A stretch of DNA of 64,000 nucleotides from Dyella monticola (lineage in GTDB: Bacteria > Pseudomonadota > Gammaproteobacteria > Xanthomonadales > Rhodanobacteraceae). Every line of letters starts with the position of its first letter. Position 1 is the first letter of the stretch. The position numbers and the translations under genes were made by a program. The stretch is from contig NZ_QRBE01000001.1 in NCBI RefSeq assembly GCF_003363155.1, forward strand, positions 434,001 through 498,000. The letters run 5' to 3'. The notes beneath the pieces are model-generated. The model was not told the DNA's origin, did not search any database, and saw only the letters and a program-made list of their open reading frames with translations. Of this stretch, positions 1 to 10,000 are shown in pieces.

Positions 1-863
1 CCTCCGGCAATGATTCGCAGAGCGGTTCGCCCAGCGTAAATGTGACGCTGAACTCGGCCGGCGCGGCCAAGATGCTGGATTTCACCCGCGACAACGTCGG
101 CAAGCCGATGGCTGTGGTGTACGTGGAAACCACCACCGACACCAAAGTCGTCGACGGCAAGGAAGTGCACACGCCCAAGACCACCTATTCGGTGATCAAC
201 TACGCCACGATCCAGGGCGTCTTCAGCAACAAGTTTCAGACCACTGGGCTGGCCAGCACCAAGGCTGCGTCGGAACTGGCGCTCATGCTCAAGGGCGGCT
301 CGCTCGCGGCGCGCATGGACATCGTGCAGGAAGGCGTGATCGGCCCCAGCCTCGGGCAGGACAACATCGACAAAGGTTTCAAGGCGGTGTTGTTGGGCCT
401 GGCCTTGGTTCTGCTGGCCGCGGCGATCTACTACAAGCTGTTCGGCCTGGTGGCGGACGTCGCGCTGTTCTTCAACCTGGTGATCCTGGTGGCGGTGATG
501 TCGATGGTCGGCGTAACGCTCACCATGCCGGGCATTGCCGGCATCGTGCTGACGTTGGGTATGGCGATCGACTCCAACGTGCTGATCTGCGAACGCGTGC
601 GTGAGGAATTGCGCAACGGTTCCACGCCACTGGCGGCCATTCGCGCCGGTTACGAGAAAGCATGGGCGACGATTCTCGACGCCAACGTGACGCACCTTAT
701 CGCGGCATTGGCGCTGACCACGATGGGTTCGGGCCCGATCAAGGGTTTCGGCGTCACGCTGCTCATCGGTATCCTCACCTCGATGTTCACCTCGGTAACG
801 GTTACCCACGCGATCACCGCGCTGATCCACGGCGGCCGCAAGCTCAAGACGCTGTCGGTGTAA
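1..863 (+). CDS. secD: SecD, C-terminal part (5' end outside window)
   Basis: Inner-membrane subunit of the SecDF complex, which uses the proton gradient to help pull proteins through SecYEG. The reading frame is open to the left edge, so the gene is truncated by the window. What is visible is the end of the periplasmic region followed by the C-terminal block of membrane helices. The conserved SecD signature is present: a helix ending GMAIDSNVLICERVREE, then a segment with ANVTHLIAALAL. It ends 12 bases before secF, the usual secD-secF order; yajC would be expected upstream. Identification is by family motifs and by the adjacent secF. Very sure. Confidence 0.96.
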   Translation, partial: SGNDSQSGSPSVNVTLNSAGAAKMLDFTRDNVGKPMAVVYVETTTDTKVVDGKEVHTPKTTYSVINYATIQGVFSNKFQTTGLASTKAASELALMLKGGSLAARMDIVQEGVIGPSLGQDNIDKGFKAVLLGLALVLLAAAIYYKLFGLVADVALFFNLVILVAVMSMVGVTLTMPGIAGIVLTLGMAIDSNVLICERVREELRNGSTPLAAIRAGYEKAWATILDANVTHLIAALALTTMGSGPIKGFGVTLLIGILTSMFTSVTVTHAITALIHGGRKLKTLSV

Positions 864-875
864 TCGGAGACCCCC

Positions 876-1841
876 ATGGAAATTTTCAATCACAACGCCA
901 ACGTCCACTTCCTGGGACTACGCAAAATCAGCATCGGCGTGGCCGTGCTGCTGGTCATCGCTTCGATCGTGCTGCTCGCCACGCGCAGCCTCAACTACGG
1001 GCTGGATTTCACCGGTGGTGTCGCCGTGGAAGCCATCTACGACAACCCGGTCTCGGTCGAAGACGTACGCAATGCGCTGGACAAGGGGGGCGTAGATAAC
1101 GCCGTCGTGCAGAGCGTGGGCGGTACGCGCCATGTGGCGATCCGCTTCCAGCCCAAGGATGACAAGCACTACGTCGCGCAGGAAGGCAAGTCGCCCAACC
1201 TCGACCTGATGACCAATGACGTGGCCAAAGCGCTGCAGGCGGCACGTCCTGACGCCAAGATTGCCAGCAAGAGTTACGTCGGTCCGCAAGTGGGCGCGGA
1301 GTTGCGCAGCGATGGCGTCACCGCGGCCATCTTCGTCATCATCGGCATCGGTGTGTATCTGTGGATTCGCTTCGAACGCCGCTTCGCTATCGCCGCGCTG
1401 GCGACCGAAGTGCACGACGTGCTGGTCACGTTGGGGGTGATCTCGCTGTTCCGGCGCGAATTCGACATGACCGTGCTGGCCTCGGTGCTGGCCGTGATCG
1501 GTTACTCCATCAACGACAAAGTGGTGGTGTTCGACCGTATCCGCGAGCTGTTCCGTTCCGCGCGCAAGGCCGATCCGGAAGAAATCCTCAATCGCTCGAT
1601 CAACAGTACGCTGTCGCGAACCATCATCACCTCGCTGTTCACGGGCATCGCGATGGCCGCGTTGTATTTCTTCGGTGGTCCGACGGTGCACGGTTTTGCG
1701 ATCACCATGCTGATCGGCATTGTGGTGGGTACGCTGTCGTCGATCTTCGTGGCCAGCCCGATCCTCTTGTGGCTGGGCGTATCGAAGAAGGATTTGATGC
1801 CGGTCACGCGCGAGAATCCTGAGTTGGCGCGCCGCCCGTAA
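876..1841 (+). CDS. secF: SecF protein translocase subunit
   Basis: Partner of SecD in the proton-driven SecDF translocation-assisting complex of the inner membrane. The 321 residues match the family length. There is an N-terminal helix (about residues 18-38), then the GLDFTGG motif (residues about 48-54) typical of SecD/SecF, a small periplasmic domain, and five C-terminal helices including a motif beginning GYSINDKVVVFDRIRE. The start ATG has a GGAGA ribosome binding site a few bases upstream. A strong terminator follows at 1864, so secDF ends a transcription unit here. Confidence 0.97.
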   Translation: MEIFNHNANVHFLGLRKISIGVAVLLVIASIVLLATRSLNYGLDFTGGVAVEAIYDNPVSVEDVRNALDKGGVDNAVVQSVGGTRHVAIRFQPKDDKHYVAQEGKSPNLDLMTNDVAKALQAARPDAKIASKSYVGPQVGAELRSDGVTAAIFVIIGIGVYLWIRFERRFAIAALATEVHDVLVTLGVISLFRREFDMTVLASVLAVIGYSINDKVVVFDRIRELFRSARKADPEEILNRSINSTLSRTIITSLFTGIAMAALYFFGGPTVHGFAITMLIGIVVGTLSSIFVASPILLWLGVSKKDLMPVTRENPELARRP

Positions 1842-1863
1842 TCGGCAGTGCCTTGCTTACATG

Positions 1864-1897
1864 AACGGCCCGGATCATCCGGGCCGTTTTGTTTTTT
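1864..1897 (+). terminator. Rho-independent terminator after secF
   Basis: A perfect 10 bp stem (AACGGCCCGG, 1864-1873, pairing with 1879-1888) has a 5-base loop and is followed by TTTTGTTTTTT. It lies 22 bases after the secF stop and separates secDF from motAB. Confidence 0.9.
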
Positions 1898-1970
1898 GCA
1901 TGATCGTGGCACCACGAATGCGACAAAAATTTGCGACCTTCTGCGTCACATCGTGACAAAAATGTCGATC

Positions 1971-1997
1971 TAAATTTCACGCTGCACCGGTCGATAA
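1971..1997 (+). promoter_or_regulatory. Sigma-28 (FliA) promoter for motAB
   Basis: TAAA at 1971-1974, a 15-base spacer, then GTCGATAA at 1990-1997. The flagellar sigma-28 consensus is TAAA-N15-GCCGATAA, so only one of the twelve key bases differs. It sits 40 bases before the motA start, which places a transcription start near 2005 and leaves a short leader with a GGAG ribosome binding site (2029-2032). This puts the stator genes in the late flagellar class. The match is seen in the sequence; the regulation is inferred. Confidence 0.85.
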
Positions 1998-2037
1998 GCA
2001 GGGTAGGACGCTCCCGCCGTCCTCGAATGGAGTCCCC

Positions 2038-2910
2038 ATGCTTGTCCTTGTCGGTTCCCTGCTGGTGCTTTCCTGCGTGCTGGGTGGTTATGTGCTGTCG
2101 CACGGACACATCCTGGCGCTATGGCAGCCGAGCGAACTGATGATCATCGGTGGCGGTGCGATGGGTGCGTTTCTTTCGGCCAATCCGCTCAAGATTGTGA
2201 AGGGCGCACTGCACAACATCGTCGCGCTGTTCAAAGGTCCAAAGTATCGCAAGCAGGATTACGTGGATCTGCTCGCGCTGCTGTATGACATCTTTGGCGT
2301 CATGCGCAAACAAGGCCTGCTGGGTCTGGAGTCGCATATCGAAGATCCGCAATCGAGTCCGGTATTCAGCGCTTATCCGCGCCTGGTGAAAGAACACCAT
2401 CTGATCGAATTCACGACCGACTGCCTGCGCCTGATGGTAGGCGGCAACATGAATCCGCATGAGCTGGAGCAATTGCTGGAAGTGGAACTGGAAACCCACC
2501 AGCACGAAGCGGAAGCGCCCGCGCTGGCGGTGATGAAGTTGGCCGATGCGTTGCCTGGCTTTGGCATCGTGGCGGCGGTGCTCGGTATCGTGACCACGAT
2601 GTCGCAACTTGGCGGTGACACCTCGCAAATCGGTGAGCACATCGCCGGTGCCTTGGTGGGCACCTTCCTTGGCATTCTGCTTTGCTATGGTTTTGTCGGC
2701 CCACTGGGCGCGGCCATGGAAAACCGTGTGCAGGAAGACGGGCGGGCGTTCGAGTGCGTCAAGGTTGCGTTGCTGGCCTGCCTGCGCGGCTACAACCCGA
2801 AGGTTGCCGTGGAATTCGCGCGCAAGACGCTATCGCCGCAGGCGCGACCCAACTTCCAGGATTTTGAAGCCCATCTGAAGGATTCCGCACGCGCAGGAGC
2901 ATCGGTGTGA
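2038..2910 (+). CDS. motA: Flagellar motor stator protein MotA
   Basis: Proton-channel subunit of the flagellar stator, which pairs with MotB around the rotor. The 290 residues compare with 295 in E. coli. Two N-terminal helices come first (residues 1-22 and about 34-50), then a cytoplasmic loop with the charged stretch VMRKQGLLGLE that in the family contacts FliG. The third and fourth helices are near residues 170-220, with PGFGIVAAVLGIV and ALVGTFLGILLCYGF. The start is set by GGAG six bases upstream. It overlaps motB by 4 bases (GTGA). A sigma-28 promoter lies just upstream. Confidence 0.96.
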   Translation: MLVLVGSLLVLSCVLGGYVLSHGHILALWQPSELMIIGGGAMGAFLSANPLKIVKGALHNIVALFKGPKYRKQDYVDLLALLYDIFGVMRKQGLLGLESHIEDPQSSPVFSAYPRLVKEHHLIEFTTDCLRLMVGGNMNPHELEQLLEVELETHQHEAEAPALAVMKLADALPGFGIVAAVLGIVTTMSQLGGDTSQIGEHIAGALVGTFLGILLCYGFVGPLGAAMENRVQEDGRAFECVKVALLACLRGYNPKVAVEFARKTLSPQARPNFQDFEAHLKDSARAGASV

Positions 2911-3851
2911 GCGAGCAGGATCGCGACATGCTGATCGTGGTGCGTCGTTCGCGCCGCAAAGCGCATGGTCATCACGGTGGCGCGTGGAAAGTGGCCTATG
3001 CCGACTTCGTTACGGCCATGATGGCGTTTTTTCTGGTGATGTGGCTGCTCGGTATGGGTTCGCGCCAACAGCGCGCCGCCATCGCCGAATATTTCAAAAA
3101 CCCAAGCATGACGCCGGGCACCGCGACGGTGGCGCCACCGGGCAAAGTAGGCCCGGGCGGTGCCAGCGACAGCATGATCAAGCTCGGCGGCGCGATGAAC
3201 ATGCCGCATGGTCCGGGCAAAGACCAGCGCTCCGCCTCGCGCGTGAATGCGCAGCAGGCGGAAAAGCTTGCACGCGAACAGGAAAAGCAGCGGCTTGATA
3301 ATCTGATGCAACAACTGCACGCCGCAATCGACAAGAGTCAGGCGCTGGAACCTTTCAAAGATCAGCTCTTGCTGGACATCACGCCCGAGGGGCTGCGCAT
3401 TCAGATCGTGGATAAACAGAATCGGCCGATGTTCGACACGGGCAGCGCCACGCTCAAGTCGTACACCGTGGCGATCCTGCATGAGCTGGCGGGGTTCATC
3501 AATCAGGCGCCCAATGAGGTGAGCATCTCCGGTCACACCGACGACGCGCCTTATAGCGGCGCAAGCGGCTACAGCAACTGGGAGCTTTCCGCCGATCGCG
3601 CCAACGCAGCGCGGCGCGCATTGCTCGATGGCGGCATGCAGGTAGGAAAGGTTGCGCGCGTCGTCGGCCTGGCGGCTTCGGTACCATTCGACAAAGCCAA
3701 TCCGAGCGATCCGATCAACCGGCGCATCAGCATCATCATGATGACCAAACAGGCGCAGGATGCAGCGCTTTCGCAGGAGGAGGCAGAAGCCGCGCCGCCT
3801 TCGGCGCCGACGTTGCCCGTGCCTGCGACGATCAAGCCGAGTGCGCCGTAG
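2907..3851 (+). CDS. motB: Flagellar motor stator protein MotB
   Basis: Stator subunit that anchors the proton channel to peptidoglycan. A basic cytoplasmic N-terminus is followed by a single helix starting with AYADFVTAMMAF. Asp33 in this motif is the family's essential proton-carrying aspartate. After a plug/linker region, an OmpA-like peptidoglycan-binding domain (about residues 150-275) holds SISGHTDDAPY and the later NRRISI motif. A low-complexity Ala/Pro-rich tail ends the 314 residues. The start is GTG, overlapping the motA stop by 4 bases, which suggests translational coupling. Confidence 0.96.
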   Translation: MSEQDRDMLIVVRRSRRKAHGHHGGAWKVAYADFVTAMMAFFLVMWLLGMGSRQQRAAIAEYFKNPSMTPGTATVAPPGKVGPGGASDSMIKLGGAMNMPHGPGKDQRSASRVNAQQAEKLAREQEKQRLDNLMQQLHAAIDKSQALEPFKDQLLLDITPEGLRIQIVDKQNRPMFDTGSATLKSYTVAILHELAGFINQAPNEVSISGHTDDAPYSGASGYSNWELSADRANAARRALLDGGMQVGKVARVVGLAASVPFDKANPSDPINRRISIIMMTKQAQDAALSQEEAEAAPPSAPTLPVPATIKPSAP

Positions 3852-3905
3852 GACCGTATAGCGGCTTGAGAGTGCCGGATTTACCTAGAACCCGCCTCGC
3901 TGTCT

Positions 3906-4015
3906 TTCCGGCGAAGGCCGCAATCCAGTGTAAATATGCGTCCGAAGGACACAACATTTTTAGTGTTGAGTGCTGCGCACAACATATTAAAACTGGATTG
4001 CGGCCTTCGCCGGAA
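3906..4015. repeat. Perfect 24 bp inverted repeat between motB and murU
   Basis: Left arm 3906-3929 (TTCCGGCGAAGGCCGCAATC and four more bases) is the exact reverse complement of 3992-4015. The 62-base centre is AT-richer and itself contains CAACA/TGTTG repeats. It lies between two convergent genes, motB and murU. The core belongs to the palindromic repeat family seen elsewhere in this window (13762, 5813, 22145, 55649 and others). It could act as a bidirectional transcription end or mRNA-protecting hairpin; no U-tract is present. Confidence 0.8.
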
Positions 4016-4037
4016 TGACGTTCAGGCAAAGTTGGCG

Positions 4038-4736
4038 CTAATTCGCAGCGTTTAGCGCTGCAAGCCGTTCGGGTGAACCTACGTCCGTCCACAAGCCACG
4101 ATGATGGCTGCCGCTCACTTCCCCGCGTTGCATGGCTGTACGCAACAACGGTGCAAGCTTGAAGCGCGGTGGCGTATGGCTTGGACCGTCGCCCTGGCCG
4201 GTCACAGCGTGCCAGTCGTTCAAGAGCTCGCGCCGGTACACGCCGATGCCGCTGTAGGTCAGACGCCTGCCGCCTTCATCGTGCAATGCCCCCTGCTCAT
4301 CCAGCGCAAAGTCACCGTTTGCATGATGCGGGGGATTGTCCACCATCAGCAGATGCGCACGGCCTTTCGGGTCGGAAGGGAGTGTTGCGAAATCGGCATC
4401 CGTCCACACGTCACCATTGATCACGATAAACGGTTCCGGTCCCAGCAGTGGCAGGGCGTTGAGCATCCCACCGCCGGTTTCCAGCGGAGTGGGGCCTTCG
4501 TATGCGTAGCGAATGCGTAGACCCCAGCGTGAGCCGTCGCCAAGCACTTCCGGAAATTGCTCGGCGAGGTGGGATGTGTTGATGACCACGTAGCGCACGT
4601 CGATGGCGGCGAGTTTTTCCAGATGCCATGCGATGAGCGGTTTGCCATGCACCGTCAGCAATGGTTTGGGCGTGTGGTGGGTCAACGGGCGCATGCGTTC
4701 GCCCAATCCGGCCGCAAAAATCAGCGCATGCCTCAT
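4038..4736 (-). CDS. murU: N-acetylmuramate-1-phosphate uridylyltransferase MurU
   Basis: Nucleotidyltransferase that makes UDP-MurNAc from MurNAc alpha-1-phosphate and UTP in the cell-wall recycling shunt that bypasses de novo MurNAc synthesis. The N-terminal signature AAGLGERMRPLTHHTPKPLL (residues 8-27) is the sugar-phosphate nucleotidyltransferase loop. INGDVWTD carries the metal-binding Asp. The length of 232 residues is right for MurU and short for hexose-1-phosphate guanylyltransferases. The start overlaps the stop of amgK by 4 bases, and this partnership separates MurU from other nucleotidyltransferases. Confidence 0.92.
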   Translation of the reverse strand: MRHALIFAAGLGERMRPLTHHTPKPLLTVHGKPLIAWHLEKLAAIDVRYVVINTSHLAEQFPEVLGDGSRWGLRIRYAYEGPTPLETGGGMLNALPLLGPEPFIVINGDVWTDADFATLPSDPKGRAHLLMVDNPPHHANGDFALDEQGALHDEGGRRLTYSGIGVYRRELLNDWHAVTGQGDGPSHTPPRFKLAPLLRTAMQRGEVSGSHHRGLWTDVGSPERLAALNAAN

Positions 4737-5758
4737 GCGTGGGACACCTTGGTCAGATCGCGGCCTTCCGCATGGCGTTCGATCAGTGCGGCGAAGTCCG
4801 CGAGCTCCGGATAGCTGCGCGCCACCGATATCACATAGGCATACACGCGAGGTACGTCGGCGAGATAGCCGGGTTTACCATCCCGATACCACAAACGATA
4901 AAACTGCCCGAGCACACGCACGTGACGGTGCAGGCCAGTCAGATCGAACCAGCGTAGAAAATGATCGCGGTCGATCGCGGTACCGATCATGCCGGTGTGA
5001 AGTAAGCGCTGTCGGTATGCTTCCACCCAAGCCTCGATACGTGCGCGCGGCCACACAATATACGCATCGCGCAGCAGCGAAGCCAGGTCGTAGGTAAGCG
5101 GGCCGGCGAGCGCGCCCTGGAAGTCGATGATGCCGGGATTGTTGTGCTCGACGACCAACAGGTTACGGCTGTGATAATCCCGGTGCACGAAACAGCGAGG
5201 CTGCTCCTGCGCATTGCTGATGATGGCGCGGAACGCCGCTTCCAGTACATCCCATTCGTCGCACGTCGGTGTATGGCCAAGATGCCGTGTGAGAAACCAT
5301 TCCGGCATGACCTCCAGCCCGCTCGTCAAAAGGCGGTGATCGAACGGTGGCAGATCGCGATAGGCCATGCGCGTTTGCATGCGCAGCAAGGCGTTCATCG
5401 CGTCACCATAAAGCGCATCGGCATTGCTGTCCTTGAGTTCGGACAGGTAAAGCCGTGTGCCGAGGTCTTCGATCAGCAGAAAACCTTGTTCCAGATCGTG
5501 TGCGTGCACGGTGGGCACATGCAAGCCGGCGTCGGTGAGTTGCTGACCGATCTTCAGCCACGGGCGCGGATCTTCCTGTGCGGGCGGCGAATCCATCACG
5601 ATCCAGCTGCGACCGGCGTGATGCGTGCGCCAGTAGCTGCGGAAGCTCGCGTCGGAGGAGGCCGATTCGAGGGTGAGGGCGTGGTCGCCAAGTGCTGCAC
5701 GCGTCCAGGCGAGGCGGGCGGCGGCACGGTCGGTGATGGTTTCCATGCTGAGATTCAT
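4733..5758 (-). CDS. amgK: N-acetylmuramate/N-acetylglucosamine kinase AmgK
   Basis: Anomeric sugar kinase of the aminoglycoside phosphotransferase fold. It phosphorylates MurNAc (and GlcNAc) at C1, feeding MurU. The APH catalytic motif FVHRDYHSRNLL and the metal-binding IIDFQGALAGP are present near residues 195-225. The length (341 residues from ATG at 5758) fits the family. Start choice is uncertain: GTG at 5767 and ATG at 5746 are alternatives and none has a strong ribosome binding site. It is first of a two-gene operon with murU. A true aminoglycoside-resistance role is unlikely given this context. Confidence 0.9.
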   Translation of the reverse strand: MNLSMETITDRAAARLAWTRAALGDHALTLESASSDASFRSYWRTHHAGRSWIVMDSPPAQEDPRPWLKIGQQLTDAGLHVPTVHAHDLEQGFLLIEDLGTRLYLSELKDSNADALYGDAMNALLRMQTRMAYRDLPPFDHRLLTSGLEVMPEWFLTRHLGHTPTCDEWDVLEAAFRAIISNAQEQPRCFVHRDYHSRNLLVVEHNNPGIIDFQGALAGPLTYDLASLLRDAYIVWPRARIEAWVEAYRQRLLHTGMIGTAIDRDHFLRWFDLTGLHRHVRVLGQFYRLWYRDGKPGYLADVPRVYAYVISVARSYPELADFAALIERHAEGRDLTKVSHA

Positions 5759-5812
5759 TGCGGGCACGCGAATAGCTTAGTGCCTGTCCGCACCATTCAC
5801 TCAACTCTGGCG

Positions 5813-5848
5813 TTGCCCTCATCCCGGCGCAGGCCGGAATGAGGGCAA
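5813..5848. repeat. Palindromic repeat between amtB and amgK
   Basis: A 15-pair hairpin with one mismatch: TTGCCCTCATCCCGG (5813-5827) pairs with CCGGAATGAGGGCAA (5834-5848) around a six-base loop. It contains the CCGG...CCGGAATGA core of the window-wide repeat family. It lies 16 bases past the amtB stop (minus strand), where it could shape the mRNA 3' end. No U-tract is seen. Confidence 0.7.
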
Positions 5849-5864
5849 AGTGAATACGTGGCGC

Positions 5865-7606
<1,742 letters not shown>

Positions 7607-7751
7607 AGCGGCGAGAGGCCGGAGGATGGCGTCAGGTCGGCGTTTCGCGGCTCTTGCGATGGTTCGGCGCGCACGGTTTGGTGCGGTGATTGCGCCAAAA
7701 AGGTGCAATATCCGCCACTCTCTGCTTTCGCCGGGCGACGGTGAGGCTGGT

Positions 7752-7780
7752 TTGACCTGAAAGGGGTAAATCAGTACCAT
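7752..7780 (+). promoter_or_regulatory. Sigma-70 type promoter of the suf operon
   Basis: TTGACC (7752-7757), a 17-base spacer and TACCAT (7775-7780) give a plausible -35/-10 pair with an expected start near 7787 and a leader of about 30 bases. The sequence just before the sufR ATG is CCTCCTCCCC, which lacks any AGGAGG-like ribosome binding site, so sufR translation may be weak. Confidence 0.6.
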
Positions 7781-7794
7781 TTCAGTACTAATTA
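7768..7794. promoter_or_regulatory. Putative SufR operator overlapping the suf -10 box
   Basis: Inverted repeat TCAGTAC (7771-7777), seven bases, GTACTAA (7785-7791), matching 6 of 7 pairs. Extending to ten bases per arm (AAATCAGTAC / GTACTAATTA) keeps 8 of 10. It covers the -10 hexamer and start site, a position suited to repression. Rrf2 regulators commonly repress their own operon in this way. The link to SufR is inferred. Confidence 0.55.
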
Positions 7795-7815
7795 GAGCGG
7801 CATCCTCCTCCCCTT

Positions 7816-8274
7816 ATGTTTCGTGTCAGCCGACTGACGGACTACGCCACCGTGGTGATGACTTGCATCGCCGCGCATCCGGGCGACGTCCTCAGCACTG
7901 CCCAGATCGCGGAAGAAGCGCATCTGGAACTCCCCACCGTCAGCAAGCTGCTGAAGTCGCTGGGGCATGCCGGGCTGGTGGAGTCCTTTCGCGGCGTGAA
8001 CGGCGGTTATCGCCTCGCGCGGCCGGCGCAGCAGATCAGCCTGGCCGCTATCGTGGAGGCGATCGAAGGCCCGCTCGGCATGACCGAATGCAGCGTTGGC
8101 GAAGGCCAGTGCGATCGCCAATCCCAATGCGGTGTGCGCGGAAGCTGGCAACGCATCAACCACGTACTGGACAACGCGCTGCGCAGCATGAGCCTGGCCG
8201 ACATGCTGCGCCCTGCGCCGCCGACTGTGAGCACCGTGGCGTTTACCGATTTGAAAGGCAGGACTGCATCATGA
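7816..8274 (+). CDS. sufR: Rrf2-family Fe-S regulator of the suf operon (SufR/IscR type)
   Basis: Transcription factor sensing Fe-S cluster status. The N-terminal winged helix ([11 protein letters not shown]..., residues 5-65) is followed by Cys92, Cys99 and Cys105, spaced like the IscR cluster ligands at 92, 98 and 104. At 152 residues it matches the subgroup annotated as SUF-system assembly regulators. It is first gene of the suf operon and overlaps sufB by 4 bases. It probably represses its own promoter through the inverted repeat at 7768-7794. The symbol is used for the family role, not for orthology to the cyanobacterial SufR. Confidence 0.9.
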   Translation: MFRVSRLTDYATVVMTCIAAHPGDVLSTAQIAEEAHLELPTVSKLLKSLGHAGLVESFRGVNGGYRLARPAQQISLAAIVEAIEGPLGMTECSVGEGQCDRQSQCGVRGSWQRINHVLDNALRSMSLADMLRPAPPTVSTVAFTDLKGRTAS

Positions 8275-9737
8275 CCATCGAAAACGATAGCCCCGTCGTG
8301 CTGCGCGACAATGCCGAAGTCGCCGCCGCACTCGGCCGTCGCTACGAGGCGGGTTTCGTTACCGACATCGAAACGGACAGCCTGCCGCCTGGCTTGTCCG
8401 AAGACATCGTGCGCCAGCTTTCCGCGTTGAAGGGCGAGCCTGAGTGGATGACCGAGTGGCGCCTGAAGGCGTATCGCCATTGGCTCACCATGCCAATGCC
8501 GAACTGGGCCAAGCTCAACATCGCGCCGATCGATTTCCAGGCTATCAGCTACTACGCCTCGCCGAAGAACAAACCCAAATCGCTGGATGAGGTCGACCCC
8601 AAGCTGCTGGAAGCCTACGACAAGCTCGGCGTGCCGCTGCATGAGCGCGCCAAGCTCGCAGGTGTGGCGGTGGACGCGGTATTCGATTCGGTCTCCGTCG
8701 GCACCACGTTCCGCAAGGAGCTGGCCGAAGCCGGCGTGATCTTCTGCTCGATGAGCGAAGCGATCCGCGAACATCCAGAGCTGGTGCAGAAGTACCTCGG
8801 CGGCGTAGTGCCGACCGGTGACAACTACTTCGCTGCGCTCAATTCGGCCGTGTTCTCCGACGGCTCGTTCGTGTTCATTCCCCAAGGCGTTCGCTGCCCG
8901 ATGGAGTTGTCCACGTATTTCCGCATCAACGCCGGTCACACCGGTCAGTTCGAGCGCACGCTGATCATCGCCGAAGAGGGTGCTTACGTTTCGTATCTGG
9001 AAGGTTGCACGGCGCCGATGCGCGACGAAAACCAGCTGCATGCCGCGGTGGTGGAACTGGTCGCGCTGGAAAAGGCGCAGATCAAGTATTCCACCGTGCA
9101 GAACTGGTATCCGGGTGACGAGGAAGGTCGCGGCGGTATCTACAACTTCGTCACCAAGCGCGGCGATTGCCGTGGCGACGATTCCAAGATTTCCTGGACG
9201 CAGGTGGAAACCGGCTCGGCCATCACCTGGAAGTATCCCAGTTGCGTGCTGCGCGGCGATCGTTCGGTCGGCGAGTTCTACTCGGTGGCGCTCACGCACC
9301 ATCGTCAGCAGGCCGACACCGGTACCAAGATGATCCACATCGGCAAGGACACCAAGTCGAAGATCGTGTCCAAGGGCATCAGCGCAGGTCGTAGCTCCAA
9401 TAGCTATCGCGGCCAGGTGAAGGTGGAGAAAGGTGCCGAGGGTGCGCGCAATTACACGCAGTGCGATTCGCTGCTGATCGGCAAGAAATGCGGTGCGCAC
9501 ACCTTTCCGTACATGGAAGTGAAAAATCCCAGCGCCATCGTCGAACACGAAGCGACCACCTCGAAGATCTCCGACGACCAGCTCTTCTACTGCCGCTCAC
9601 GCGGTATCGGTGAAGAGGATGCGGTGTCGATGATCGTTGACGGTTTCTGCAAGCAGGTGTTTCGCGAGCTGCCGATGGAGTTTGCCGTGGAAGCGAAGAA
9701 GCTGCTGGAAATCTCGCTGGAAGGCGCGGTGGGCTGA
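8271..9737 (+). CDS. sufB: Fe-S cluster assembly scaffold SufB
   Basis: Scaffold subunit of SufBC2D, where Fe-S clusters are built from SufS-derived sulfur. The 488 residues from ATG 8271 match the family; the open frame extends further upstream through sufR but this start gives an ATGA overlap and the normal N-terminus. Conserved SufB stretches are seen, including [29 protein letters not shown] and the C-terminal region with [10 protein letters not shown]. It is separated from its partner sufC by an unrelated gene pair (9740-10290), which is unusual. Confidence 0.97.
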   Translation: MTIENDSPVVLRDNAEVAAALGRRYEAGFVTDIETDSLPPGLSEDIVRQLSALKGEPEWMTEWRLKAYRHWLTMPMPNWAKLNIAPIDFQAISYYASPKNKPKSLDEVDPKLLEAYDKLGVPLHERAKLAGVAVDAVFDSVSVGTTFRKELAEAGVIFCSMSEAIREHPELVQKYLGGVVPTGDNYFAALNSAVFSDGSFVFIPQGVRCPMELSTYFRINAGHTGQFERTLIIAEEGAYVSYLEGCTAPMRDENQLHAAVVELVALEKAQIKYSTVQNWYPGDEEGRGGIYNFVTKRGDCRGDDSKISWTQVETGSAITWKYPSCVLRGDRSVGEFYSVALTHHRQQADTGTKMIHIGKDTKSKIVSKGISAGRSSNSYRGQVKVEKGAEGARNYTQCDSLLIGKKCGAHTFPYMEVKNPSAIVEHEATTSKISDDQLFYCRSRGIGEEDAVSMIVDGFCKQVFRELPMEFAVEAKKLLEISLEGAVG

Positions 9738-9739
9738 GG

Positions 9740-10000
9740 ATGCCAATCATCAGCAGTTTCTACGGCATCTTGATACGGATGTACTTCGCTGATCATGCTC
9801 CGCCACACTTTCACGCGGTATACGGTGAATCGGAAGCGCTGATCGATATACGGACATTGGAAGTCATCGAGGGCCAGCTACCACGTCGGGCAATGGTATT
9901 TGTATTGGAATGGGCCGCACTGCACCGTGCGGAACTGCAAGAGGACTGGGACCTATGCGCAACACGCAAGCCTCCACATCCGATCGAGCCGCTGGACTGA
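9740..10000 (+). CDS. DUF4160 domain protein
   Basis: A small 86-residue protein matching DUF4160: opening MPIISSFYGILIRMYFADH, then PPHFHAVYG (residues 21-29), an acidic middle, and AALHRAELQEDW near the C-terminus. The function of the family is unknown. It is often found next to DUF2442, as here, and such pairs have been suspected of being toxin-antitoxin-like. It starts 2 bases after the sufB stop and overlaps the DUF2442 gene by 46 bases in another frame. It lies inside the suf operon and is presumably cotranscribed with it. Confidence 0.85.
   Translation: MPIISSFYGILIRMYFADHAPPHFHAVYGESEALIDIRTLEVIEGQLPRRAMVFVLEWAALHRAELQEDWDLCATRKPPHPIEPLD

Noticed and set aside
3906-4015. Palindromic repeats as a CRISPR array
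   Set aside because: Copies are dispersed over 50 kb, single, inverted and without regular spacers; no cas genes.
5403-5822. Open frame opposite or overlapping amgK as a separate small gene
   Set aside because: Arg/Ala/Pro-rich frame-shifted shadow of amgK without a ribosome binding site.
7863-8270. Upstream extension of the sufB frame through sufR
   Set aside because: Extra residues are Arg/Pro-rich and overlap the Rrf2 gene; ATG 8271 gives the standard SufB N-terminus and a 4-base overlap.
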